Of a DNA stretch of 30,031 nt, positions 7,148 through 14,333 are shown piece after piece. Source of the DNA: a virus. The notes under the pieces are model-generated. The model saw nothing but the letters and a program-made list of their open reading frames with translations. It searched no databases and had not been told where the DNA came from. Made by a program: the position numbers and the translations under genes. The stretch covers positions 1 to 30,031 of the IMG/VR virus record IMGVR_UViG_3300014838_000058; one strand, given 5' to 3'. Numbering within the stretch: position 1 is the first letter of the stretch; every line of letters starts with the position of its first letter.

Positions 7148-7532
7148 GGTGGCGGTGCCCGATGAGGTTCTAGACGCCGAGATCGTCGGCATCGAAGAAG
7201 AGCCGGTGGTGTGCTGGGGCGCGGTGATTATCGAATGGCCCGCACCGGACCCGGAGAACCCTCTCCGGCCCGTGGCGGGCTGGAAGTGCGCCCTGTACGA
7301 CGCCGCGACCGGCGGCCAGATCTACACCGTCACCGCGATCGAGGTCCGCGCCCCGGTTGACGGGGCAATCACGGCCGACCTGACCATGCACGCCAACGAG
7401 CACGGCCAGCCGGTTCTCGCACTGGCACCTGGCGACCGCAAGGGCACCGTCAAGATGCCTGCGACGGAGGACGGCAAGCCCTTCATGGGGACGTTCCGCT
7501 TCGACGTCGCCGAGATGCGGATCCGGTCGTGA
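7137..7532 (+). CDS. 131-aa hypothetical protein
   Basis: The ATG at 7137 overlaps the previous gene by 11 bases. The N-terminus is acidic (VPDEVLDAEIVGIEEE). A beta-rich centre contains VVCWGAVIIEWPAPDP, GWKCALYDAATGGQIYTVTAIEVRA and AITADLTMHANEHG. It ends in a strand-like FRFDVAEMRIRS. The alternation of polar and aliphatic residues suggests a small beta-sandwich, possibly a virion accessory or decoration protein. I do not recognise a family. The stop overlaps the next GTG by 4 bases. Confidence 0.6.
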   Translation: MSAEVAVPDEVLDAEIVGIEEEPVVCWGAVIIEWPAPDPENPLRPVAGWKCALYDAATGGQIYTVTAIEVRAPVDGAITADLTMHANEHGQPVLALAPGDRKGTVKMPATEDGKPFMGTFRFDVAEMRIRS

Positions 7533-7648
7533 GCGGCCCCGCTTCGGGCTGGATATGCCCTCGCTGCCACGTCGTCTGGGGTCCGCAGGTCAAGCGCTGC
7601 ACCTGCGAACCGGTGAACACGGATACCCGAACGGAGATCACCGAATGA
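7529..7648 (+). CDS. 39-aa zinc-ribbon-like microprotein
   Basis: GTG 7529 overlaps the previous stop as GTGA, and the TGA 7646-7648 overlaps the next ATG as ATGA, so it is bracketed by two coupled junctions. The product has CPRCHVVWG followed by RCTCEP: two CxxC/CxC pairs about 13 residues apart, enough for one zinc ribbon. It is below common ORF cut-offs. Function is unknown; overlap at both ends is the main argument for translation. Confidence 0.55.
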   Translation: MSGPASGWICPRCHVVWGPQVKRCTCEPVNTDTRTEITE

Positions 7649-7884
7649 AGCCAAGCGTTGGCCGCACAGTGCACTACACCAGCTACGGAACTCCCGGTGG
7701 TGAGTTCGGCAAGGAATGCCGGGCCGCGATCGTGACCGAAGTCGAGGACGATCACACCGTCGGCCTGTGCGTGCTGAACCCTACGGGACTGTTCCTCAAC
7801 CGGGGTGTCGTCTATGACGATGACGACCTGCCCGGTGAGCGCGCGGGCGGCACCTGGCACTGGCCGGAGCGCGTAGAAAGCTAG
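7645..7884 (+). CDS. 79-aa conserved actinophage-type hypothetical protein
   Basis: I chose ATG 7645, which overlaps the previous stop as ATGA, over an upstream in-frame ATG that would lie inside the neighbouring gene. The protein reads as a small beta domain: VGRTVHYTSYGTP, ECRAAIVTEVEDD, VGLCVLNPTGLFLN and GGTWHWPE. This pattern of HY-S-GTP, C-A-I-V-T-E-V, V-L-N-P-T-G and GGTWHWP is familiar from many small actinobacterial phage and prophage proteins of unknown function, from memory of the family. It ends the overlapping small-gene run. Confidence 0.7.
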   Translation: MKPSVGRTVHYTSYGTPGGEFGKECRAAIVTEVEDDHTVGLCVLNPTGLFLNRGVVYDDDDLPGERAGGTWHWPERVES

Positions 7885-7903
7885 CGAGCAAGGGGATAGT
7901 GGC

Positions 7904-8881
7904 GTGCCCCTGCCTCCGCTGCCGTGCCTGTACTGCCCTCCGGCCGGCCCGTGCGAGCGGTGCGACGACGACGGCGCAATTGAGGCCGCCCCGGCAGCGA
8001 CCCCGGCCCAGATCGACCTGAGCGCCCTGGAGGGCATCTGGGCGGACGTCTACGCCCGCCAGGATGCCCTGTACGCCAAGCACCAGCGCAAGGCCCGCAC
8101 CGCTTGGCGCAAGGCCGTCGCCGGGCTGGACCTCGCCGCGCTGGTCGCCGCGTTCCGCCGTCAGGCCCTGATGATCGACGGCGCACCAGCGCCCGGCACC
8201 GACCACGAGTCACCGCAGGCCGCGAAGCACCACAAGGCCGAACTCCGCAACCTGGCCCGGTCGATGGCCAGCGGGTTCCTCGCCGGGGTGAACGACCAGC
8301 CTGACTACGCGGACGTGCTGGCCGCTGTCACTGCGGCACTGGCCGCGTCGGCAGGAGAGGGAGCCGCCGCCGCGCTGGCCGTCAGCGCCGCGGCCGCGGG
8401 CTACACCGGGTTCGCGTGGCAGAAGGCGCAGCGAGACGGCGCCAGTGAGCCAGATGACGCCACCGTCACCGGCTGGGCAGCAAAGATCATCGCCGGGGCA
8501 GTGACGGACCTCGCTACGGCACTTGCCGCCGGGGCTATCGCGGGAGCTTCCGCTGAGGCCATGCTGACCGCGGCGTCGGCGGTGCTCCGCAAGGGCCGTT
8601 CGGTCACCGTTTACCTTAGCCAGGCCATGCAGTCGGCCGTCAGCTCGGCCATGGCCGCCGCATACGCCGCGCTCGGCGGGGTCGAGCTATTGGACTGGCT
8701 GACGGCTGGCTCAGGAAATGTCTGCCCTACCTGCCAGGGCTACGCGGACAACGGCCCGTACAGCCCCCGGAACTACCCGGCCGTGCCTCACCCTGGCTGC
8801 CGGTGCTGTCCTTCGCCGCGAGGCGGCATCCTCCTCCCGCTCGCCGCCTTCGCCGCCTACCTGCTCAAGAGGGCCGCGTAG
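7904..8881 (+). CDS. MuF-like minor head protein
   Basis: A 325-aa protein from GTG 7904 with AAGGGGA at 7890-7896. The C-terminal third has the Mu gpF-type cysteine signature: CPTC at 274-277, a PYSPRNYPAVP loop and HPGCRCC at 296-302. MuF proteins sit inside or near the portal and help head assembly or DNA ejection. The middle is almost entirely Ala/Gly/Val helices (~130-235), and the last 20 residues are hydrophobic (ILLPLAAFAAYLLK), which is unusual for this family. An N-terminal C8/C11/C17/C20 set could bind zinc. Its end overlaps the convergent DUF6221-like gene by 25 bases. Confidence 0.78.
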   Translation: MPLPPLPCLYCPPAGPCERCDDDGAIEAAPAATPAQIDLSALEGIWADVYARQDALYAKHQRKARTAWRKAVAGLDLAALVAAFRRQALMIDGAPAPGTDHESPQAAKHHKAELRNLARSMASGFLAGVNDQPDYADVLAAVTAALAASAGEGAAAALAVSAAAAGYTGFAWQKAQRDGASEPDDATVTGWAAKIIAGAVTDLATALAAGAIAGASAEAMLTAASAVLRKGRSVTVYLSQAMQSAVSSAMAAAYAALGGVELLDWLTAGSGNVCPTCQGYADNGPYSPRNYPAVPHPGCRCCPSPRGGILLPLAAFAAYLLKRAA

Positions 8882-9279
8882 TCCGGGTGATCGCTCCAGG
8901 TGGCAGCGAGGAAGAGAAGTGTCGGGCACGGCGCGCGGAACCGCGTCGCGTGACGGTGCTCCATGCCGGTGTCGGCGATGGCCGTGCAGACGCGGCAGCG
9001 GCCAGCGTCCCGGCCTCCGTTCGCCGGCCCGTGCTCGGCAAGGATCGCCCGCTTGGCCGCCACCTCACGGAACGTGCGGGCCGGGTCATGACGGGCGATG
9101 TGGGCCGTCAGCCCGGTGATGTGACCTTCGATCAACGGCTCGCCATCTACCAGGACTACGCCGATTGCGGGTTCTTCCGCCAACCAGCACTCAGTCAGCC
9201 CGGCAGCCTCGCGCGCTACCGCCTCGTCATCGACCAGCCGCGCGCTCACGAACGCCACCAGGTCCCCGCCGCTGCTCAT
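8857..9279 (-). CDS. DUF6221-like protein (moron)
   Basis: A 140-aa minus-strand protein. It shows the DUF6221 layout common in streptomycetes and relatives: DLVAFVSARLVDDEAVAREA at the N-terminus, HIARHDPARTFREVAAKRAIL in the middle, a CRVC pair, then ATWSDHPDYAALL at the C-terminus. Function of this family is unknown. I chose ATG 9279 because the domain starts there; a longer frame reaches 9435 but would overlap the next plus-strand gene. GACGAT lies 6 bases before the ATG, suggesting leaderless expression. The gene is antisense to the structural operon. Confidence 0.75.
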   Translation of the reverse strand: MSSGGDLVAFVSARLVDDEAVAREAAGLTECWLAEEPAIGVVLVDGEPLIEGHITGLTAHIARHDPARTFREVAAKRAILAEHGPANGGRDAGRCRVCTAIADTGMEHRHATRFRAPCPTLLFLAATWSDHPDYAALLSR

Positions 9280-9285
9280 CCCCGC

Positions 9286-9291
9286 ATCGTC
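9286..9291 (-). promoter_or_regulatory. Weak -10-like box before DUF6221-like gene
   Basis: GACGAT on the minus strand, then GCGGGG, then ATG 9279. It departs from TANNNT at the first base. The same spacing and the 14-base block ATGCGGGGATGAGC recur before the minus-strand gene at 16302. Confidence 0.3.
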
Positions 9292-9334
9292 GCACACCCC
9301 GCAGCCCGTCCCTTCGCACCCCAGGAGAACCCTC

Positions 9335-10033
9335 ATGACCACTCCCGGCAGCCTTTCCTCCGGCGGCCTGCCCGTCGGATTCACGGGCGGCAACGTCGAC
9401 ATCGGCGGCCAGCTGGAAGCGAACGGGTATTTCATCGCGCCCAGTTCCGCTCAGCTGTCCGGCTGGCTGGCCGCCACAATGGACCCGATGGCCGCCTCGG
9501 TCACCACCGGCTCGTCGTCGCTGCCGGCCAGCAACGCCTTTGCCGGCGGGCTGGTCTACCTGCCGGCTCCCGTGTCCAGCACGGGAATGTCCCTTGCCTG
9601 CGTGTCGCTGAACGGGGGCACCGTCAGCAAGTTCTGGGGTGCGCTCGTCCCGGCTGCCGCAGGCACGGCGGTCGCCGCTGTCGCGGCTACCGCTGAGTCG
9701 CACGCCTCGATCGCAGCGACCACCCCGCTCGACCTGGCCTGGGCGTCCGGCCCGATCGCGGTCCCGGCCGGGTACTACTACCTGGGGTATGCCGCCACCT
9801 GGGCCACCGGTGCGCCGACCTTCCTCGGCGGCCTGGCCTCGGACACCTACTACCCGGCGACCGGCGCGAACATCGTGGACAACCAGCAGGTCCATGCCGA
9901 GAACCTGGCCTGGAGCGCGGGCGGGTTCCGGTGGATCTCCCAGCCGTCGCTGACGCTCACCAGCTCGTTCCCGGCGCTGGCGCCGGCGAGCTACGTGGCC
10001 GCCACGTCTCTCCCGTTCATCGGCCTGTATTAA
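9335..10033 (+). CDS. Probable virion protein (fibre or decoration type)
   Basis: A 232-aa protein from ATG 9335 with AGGAG about 8 bases upstream. It is low in charge and rich in Ala, Ser, Thr and Gly, with repeated short strands (GGLVYLPAPVSSTGMSLACVSL, GYYYLGYAATWATG), as in beta-structured virion proteins. Its N-terminus (GFTGGNVDIGGQLEANGYF) is followed by a segment typical of surface-exposed fibre or spike proteins. The location between MuF-like protein and protease suggests a head-associated part rather than a tail part. No family is recognised with certainty. Confidence 0.6.
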   Translation: MTTPGSLSSGGLPVGFTGGNVDIGGQLEANGYFIAPSSAQLSGWLAATMDPMAASVTTGSSSLPASNAFAGGLVYLPAPVSSTGMSLACVSLNGGTVSKFWGALVPAAAGTAVAAVAATAESHASIAATTPLDLAWASGPIAVPAGYYYLGYAATWATGAPTFLGGLASDTYYPATGANIVDNQQVHAENLAWSAGGFRWISQPSLTLTSSFPALAPASYVAATSLPFIGLY

Positions 10034-10064
10034 TAGCCGCTGTTCCTGACCGGGGAGGCGCTGC

Positions 10065-10502
10065 ATGTCCAACCTCTACCCACGCGCGAGGCTCCTGTGG
10101 TCCCTGGCCGCCTCCGGGCTCGGCACCACGATCAGCGCAGCAGGCAACTCGGGCGGCTGGGCGGGGAACGGCGGCGGCGACATCCTGCCCCTGACCGACT
10201 TCGAGGCGTCCGCAGACCTGCGGGACATCCAGGACGTGGTCCTGATGATCTCCGCGGGCGCCGTCACGAGCTCGCCGACGATGAAGGTGGGCCTCGACGT
10301 CTACGACGACGCCGGGAACCTGTACGCCAACGTCCTGCAGACCCTGGCCATCACCGCCGCCGGGACCACGATCCTGGCCGGCGGCCTGCACGGCTACGGC
10401 TCCGGGACGTACCTGGTCCTGCCCTTCTGGGGGCGGGTGAACTGGTCGGCCGTCTCCGGCGGCACGTTCACCGGGACCGAGATCGCCCTTTTCGGCCGCT
10501 GA
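10065..10502 (+). CDS. Probable head decoration-type protein, 145 aa
   Basis: ATG 10065 follows a GGGGAGG ribosome site. The protein is beta-rich with few charged residues: DVVLMISAGAVTSS, MKVGLDVYDDAGNLYANVLQTL, TYLVLPFWGRVNWS. Residues 79-107 align with residues 11-39 of the next protein around the shared YDDAGN and AGTT, so the two share a structural element. A capsid or connector decoration role is inferred from composition and location. No named family is recognised. Confidence 0.6.
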   Translation: MSNLYPRARLLWSLAASGLGTTISAAGNSGGWAGNGGGDILPLTDFEASADLRDIQDVVLMISAGAVTSSPTMKVGLDVYDDAGNLYANVLQTLAITAAGTTILAGGLHGYGSGTYLVLPFWGRVNWSAVSGGTFTGTEIALFGR

Positions 10503-10545
10503 GCGGCCACCGTAACCACCTCAGCCCGCGAAAGGGGCCGGAACC

Positions 10546-10881
10546 ATGCCGTACTCACCCAAGAGCGCTTACGCCATCTACGACGATGCCGGGAACAGCG
10601 TCAAGGCCGAGCTGACCAAGGCCATCGCCGCAGGCGCCGGGACCACAGTCGTCAAGGCCGCTTCCGGGCGCCTCGTCAACGCGGTCATCACCGCAGCTGG
10701 TACCGGCAGCGATAACGCGACAATTTATAACAACACCGCCGGGTCCGGTGACATCCTGGCCGTCATCCCCGGCGGTACCACGCTGACCGGCGCCCAGGTG
10801 GTCATCGACCTGCCTGCAACGGTCGGGATCACTGTCGTGAACGTGTCCGGCGGCCCGGGGTTCACGCTGGGTTACAGCTAA
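10546..10881 (+). CDS. Probable head decoration-type protein, 111 aa
   Basis: ATG 10546 with AAAGGGG upstream. The protein has an all-beta pattern of hydrophobic strands and Gly turns (RLVNAVITAAGTGSDNATIYN, DILAVIPGGTTLTG, GITVVNVSGGPGFTLGYS). The end GFTLGYS, and the layout of an intensity-modulating beta sandwich, resemble small phage accessory virion proteins. Its TAA (10879-10881) overlaps the TAG of the convergent minus-strand gene within the 4 bases CTAA. Confidence 0.6.
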   Translation: MPYSPKSAYAIYDDAGNSVKAELTKAIAAGAGTTVVKAASGRLVNAVITAAGTGSDNATIYNNTAGSGDILAVIPGGTTLTGAQVVIDLPATVGITVVNVSGGPGFTLGYS

Positions 10882-12116
10882 GCCGCTACGTCCTCTGCCC
10901 GCTGCCAGTTGTCCGCGATATCCAGGATCACTGGCAGCGCGGCAAGGTCGAAGTACTCGCGGCCCCGGACGGGAGTGAGTCCCGCCAGGCGAAGCGTGCC
11001 CAGTATGGCGCGCTCAAGATCAGGTGCATCCTCCATGTCGCCGATTGTCGTGACGACGGTGCCGAACCCGTCCGCCCGGTGCCGGCTGAGCCGTGTGCGA
11101 GCATCGTTGGACGTGATCCCGAACTTCACCGTCCGGGTCATCTCGTTCACCACCACGTAGAACACATCCCAGATCCTGCACTCGCACTTGCGGCATATCC
11201 CGTGCCCCTGGTCGACGTCGTTCGGCCGGGGGTTCGCCTCATGGCCGTTCCGGCAGGCAACACGGTGGCGGGTGGTGGCACCGAGCCACGAAGGCTCAAG
11301 GATTACGCCGCCAGCCTCGGCCACAAGCCTGCGGAAGTTCCGTTCAGCCCGGCTGGCAGAGACCGGGGAGCACTCGCCGCAGATACCGCCGCCGCGCTGC
11401 ACCCACTGAGGCCTCGCCTTAGTCTCGTGTCCCTCCGGGCACAGGATCCGGTGCATCTTGTTCGACCCGAGTGACTCCGGTTCCAGCACCCGGCCGCCGC
11501 GCTCGGCAACCTGCCGGCAGAACGTCTGCCACACGGTTTCCTTGTCGTATCCCGAGCAGATAAGGCAGTCGTGGCCGTCCCGGATGCTGGAGGGAAGCCG
11601 CTTCGTTTCGTGTCCTCGGGCGCAGCGGACAAGAACCGGCGTCTTGTTGTCCTTGTACGGCTCTAGCGGCCGGCCTCCCGCTTCGGCGAGATGCGCCAGG
11701 TACGTGCGCTCGGATTCCGCCGGGTCATTTCCGGAACAGGTCCGGCATGCCGGACCTGGCCGGTCGACGACCGAAGGGTATGCGGCTGTCTCGTGGCCGA
11801 CGGCACAGATGATGCGATGACGCTGATGGCGGCCCAGCCAGGTCGGCTCAACTACGAGGCCGCCGCGAGCCTCTACCTTTTCGCGGAATCTCCGCCACGC
11901 TGCCGTTGGTTCGGGTCGGCTGGCGCGCGAGCATACGGCACAGATCCGCCCGGTCTGATGAACCCTGCTGGGCGAGTTGGATACCGCGTGACCCTGGCCG
12001 CAGATGATGCGGTGCGGCGCAACGCTGCCAAGGAAGCGATCTTCAATGACCCGGCCGCCTTGCGCTTCCACCTGGTCATGGAATCGCCGCCATACCGCAG
12101 CGGAACCGAGCCTCAC
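10878..12116 (-). CDS. Second five-module zinc-finger/GIY-YIG-like protein
   Basis: A 412-aa paralogue of the protein at 419-1696. It has five modules with C-x3-H and C-x2-C sets: C39/H43/C59/C62, C104/H108/C124/C127, C165/H169/C184/C187, C226/H230/C246/C249, C288/H292/C308/C311. The third has one residue fewer between His and the second Cys pair. Residues ~318-405 form the GIY-YIG-like domain: FYVV at 319-322, KFGIT at 331-335, Arg342, Glu368 and GREYFD at 385-390. The GTG start at 12116 overlaps the stop of the 68-aa gene as GTGA, so it is probably cotranslated from the 12319 promoter. A homing or DNA-targeting function is inferred. It has diverged well from its paralogue. Confidence 0.75.
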   Translation of the reverse strand: MRLGSAAVWRRFHDQVEAQGGRVIEDRFLGSVAPHRIICGQGHAVSNSPSRVHQTGRICAVCSRASRPEPTAAWRRFREKVEARGGLVVEPTWLGRHQRHRIICAVGHETAAYPSVVDRPGPACRTCSGNDPAESERTYLAHLAEAGGRPLEPYKDNKTPVLVRCARGHETKRLPSSIRDGHDCLICSGYDKETVWQTFCRQVAERGGRVLEPESLGSNKMHRILCPEGHETKARPQWVQRGGGICGECSPVSASRAERNFRRLVAEAGGVILEPSWLGATTRHRVACRNGHEANPRPNDVDQGHGICRKCECRIWDVFYVVVNEMTRTVKFGITSNDARTRLSRHRADGFGTVVTTIGDMEDAPDLERAILGTLRLAGLTPVRGREYFDLAALPVILDIADNWQRAEDVAA

Positions 12117-12319
12117 CGGGGCTCCGTCAGGTAGCGCTCGATCTCATCAAGGCTGATGCCCGCCTTCGGGCTCTTGACGCGATCTGTCTTGGCGTCACTC
12201 AGCCAGTAGAGACCGTAGTCGGCTGCCAGCGGGTCGCGCCTCGCAGAGCGTCTTAGCTTCAGCCCCTGCCGTGCCGCCATCCTGCGCAGGCGGTTCTCTC
12301 TCGCCTTGTCATCGGTCAT
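12113..12319 (-). CDS. 68-aa basic conserved hypothetical protein
   Basis: The protein starts MTDDKARENRLRRMAARQG, continues KLRRSARRDPLAADYGLYWL and ends LDEIERYLTEPR. This small basic N-terminus followed by a YGxYxLxDAxT core is widespread in actinobacterial genomes as a hypothetical protein, often beside mobile genes; its function is unknown. I chose ATG 12319 over the longer frame from 12394, as TACGCT lies 6 bases before it. The stop overlaps the GTG of the zinc-finger/GIY-YIG gene. It may be an accessory DNA-binding partner, which is inference. Confidence 0.72.
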   Translation of the reverse strand: MTDDKARENRLRRMAARQGLKLRRSARRDPLAADYGLYWLSDAKTDRVKSPKAGISLDEIERYLTEPR

Positions 12320-12325
12320 GCCCCA

Positions 12326-12331
12326 AGCGTA
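12326..12331 (-). promoter_or_regulatory. -10 box for leaderless 68-aa gene
   Basis: TACGCT on the minus strand (TANNNT), then TGGGGC, then ATG 12319. The promoter region lies in the 56 bases between this start and the plus-strand GTG 12376, so it overlaps the ribosome site region of the protease gene. Confidence 0.45.
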
Positions 12332-12375
12332 CCGGAAACGATGCCCGAAGTGACGCAGGAACACTAGGAGGTGTC

Positions 12376-14199
12376 GTGGCAAAGGCCATTGCAACCATTA
12401 GCGGCATCGGCCTCGTTCCCGGCGTCTCGAAGAACCGGCGCCTGTACACCCCGGAGATGGTCGAGCGGGCTACGAACCGGCTCGCCGAGCGCATCAAGAC
12501 CGGGAACGCTCCCGCGAACATGCTGTCGCATCACGCCGCCGGGGACGACAGCCGGGAGATCACGGCCACCCTGACCGGGGCCCGCCTGGACGAGGGGCGC
12601 CTGCGGTTCGACGGCGCCATCACCGCCACCAAGGCCGGCGAGGACATCGCGAACCTCGCCGACATCTCGGACGGCAAGCCCGCGCACCTGAAGAACGTGT
12701 CGATCCGGGGCTACTGGCTCGGCACCGTCCGCAAGGTCAAGGGGCCGGACGGGCAGCCCGTCGAGACCGCTGACGACATGGAGATCGACGGGATCGACTG
12801 GACGAAGAGCCCCGGCGTGACCGGTGCCGAAATCGACACGTTCGCATGGGCGGACCGGTCGGGCCGCACGGAGACCACTGAGCGCATCTTCATCACCGAG
12901 AGCGTCCAGGAGGCGCGCGTGACCATCAGCGAAGAGACGGCACCCGCAGCACCCCTGGTGCTGACTGAGGCCGAACGGACCATGCTCCCGTTCGCAGGCG
13001 CCCCGCACGTCCTGGAGAACGGCGCGTGCTCCACCTGTGCCGCAGTGGCCGAGGGCGGCGATGCTCCCGGCGACGGGTCAAAGCCATTCGGCAACGTCGT
13101 CTACGCCGACCCGGGCTACCAGGCGGACAAGCAGAAACGCTATCCCGTCGACACAAAGGCCCACGTCAAGGCGGCGCTTTCGTACCTGGCGCAGAAGTCC
13201 AACGCGGCGAAGTACACCGCCGCACAGCTCAAGCGGGTCATGGGACGCATCCGCGCGGCGGCGAAGAAGTTCGGCATCACCACGGCGGCCGAGTCCGCGG
13301 GCTGGTCGTTCGACGCCCCCGTCCAGCTGACCGAAGCTCTCGCCGAACATCTCGGTGACACGTCCCGCGCGGGCTCGTGGAGCGTCCGCGCATCCAACGG
13401 CCCCGTGGACATCTGCCTGTCGTCCTGGGGCATGGACCCCGAAGACCTCGACGTGATCCTCCGCGCCGCCGCTGACGCGGCCTGCAAGGCCCTGGCCGCC
13501 CTCGACCCGGACATGGACGGCGACGTCGATGTCCCCGGTGTCGGTGACGGCTCAGACCCCGATAACGACGCCCCCGGCGAATCCGCGCCGGACGGTGACG
13601 GAATGACCGACCCAGACCCGGCAGCCGCCCCGGCAGCCGCTACAACGGAAACGGAGGACCCCGCCATGACTGCGGAGACCACCACCCCGGCGGCAGGAAG
13701 CACGCCGGCTGTCGACCCTAAGACCCTCGCCGAAGCGGTCGCGACTGCTCTGGCCGAGCAGGAGACCGCGAGGCAGGCCCGCAAGGCCGCGAAGCGGGAG
13801 AAGGCGGCAAAGGCCGCAACCGAGGCCGCCCGTATCGCCACCGAGTCCGCCGCCCTCGGGCAGGGCGCGCCGGCCACTACGGGCGCTTCCGCCACCGAGA
13901 CCGAGGACCAGCGGCGCGCGAGGCTCGCCGCTCTCGTGGAGGCGCAGTTCGCCGCCAAGGCGCAGGCCGAGGGCCTCGCCACCGAGAAGACCGACGAGCA
14001 GCTCGTCGCCGAGATGATCGAGGAGCGAATGGTCCCGCTGCGCCAGGGTCGCGCCGAGGCCGGTGGCGTCCAGCGCAAGGGCCTCGCCCCCCTGGAGGCG
14101 ATCGCCGACTCGCCCACCGCCGGGAAGCTCCTGGAGAACGCGACGAACGAGGACCTGTCCCACACGGCCGCCGCGGCGTACGGCCCGCGCAGGCGCTGA
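12376..14199 (+). CDS. Prohead protease - DUF6582-like - scaffold fusion
   Basis: A 607-aa protein from GTG 12376 with AGGAGG at 12366-12371. Residues 1-~190 look like a head maturation protease: ATISGIGLVPGVSKNRRLY, MLSHHAAGDD with His52/His53, LKNVSIRGYW with Ser109, and IDWTKSPGVTGAEIDTFA. His and Ser are candidate catalytic residues. Residues ~235-305 match a DUF6582-like segment (VVYADPGYQADKQKRYPVD, HVKAALSYL, AAKKFGI). The remaining part is acidic and then Ala/Lys/Glu-rich coiled coil (~445-500), which suits an internal scaffold removed after assembly. A fused protease-scaffold of this type would cut itself and free the major capsid protein. The catalytic pair is inferred. Confidence 0.78.
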   Translation: MAKAIATISGIGLVPGVSKNRRLYTPEMVERATNRLAERIKTGNAPANMLSHHAAGDDSREITATLTGARLDEGRLRFDGAITATKAGEDIANLADISDGKPAHLKNVSIRGYWLGTVRKVKGPDGQPVETADDMEIDGIDWTKSPGVTGAEIDTFAWADRSGRTETTERIFITESVQEARVTISEETAPAAPLVLTEAERTMLPFAGAPHVLENGACSTCAAVAEGGDAPGDGSKPFGNVVYADPGYQADKQKRYPVDTKAHVKAALSYLAQKSNAAKYTAAQLKRVMGRIRAAAKKFGITTAAESAGWSFDAPVQLTEALAEHLGDTSRAGSWSVRASNGPVDICLSSWGMDPEDLDVILRAAADAACKALAALDPDMDGDVDVPGVGDGSDPDNDAPGESAPDGDGMTDPDPAAAPAAATTETEDPAMTAETTTPAAGSTPAVDPKTLAEAVATALAEQETARQARKAAKREKAAKAATEAARIATESAALGQGAPATTGASATETEDQRRARLAALVEAQFAAKAQAEGLATEKTDEQLVAEMIEERMVPLRQGRAEAGGVQRKGLAPLEAIADSPTAGKLLENATNEDLSHTAAAAYGPRRR

Positions 14200-14285
14200 G
14201 CCCGCGCTCTTACCTCACCCGCTTCACCCGGCCGCCAGCCTCGCTGGTGCTCGAAGGGCAGAAATGGCCTCCCCTTAACCATTCC

Positions 14286-14313
14286 GAGAGCCCCCGTCAC
14301 GGCGGGGGCTCTC
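14286..14313 (+). terminator. Strong hairpin just before the major capsid gene
   Basis: GAGAGCCCCCG (14286-14296) pairs perfectly with CGGGGGCTCTC (14303-14313) across a 6-base loop: an 11-bp stem. No U-tract follows. It lies 20 bases upstream of the capsid ATG, so it may act as an mRNA processing or stabilising element rather than a full terminator. Confidence 0.5.
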
Positions 14314-14333
14314 TGCATTCCCGAGGAGACCTC

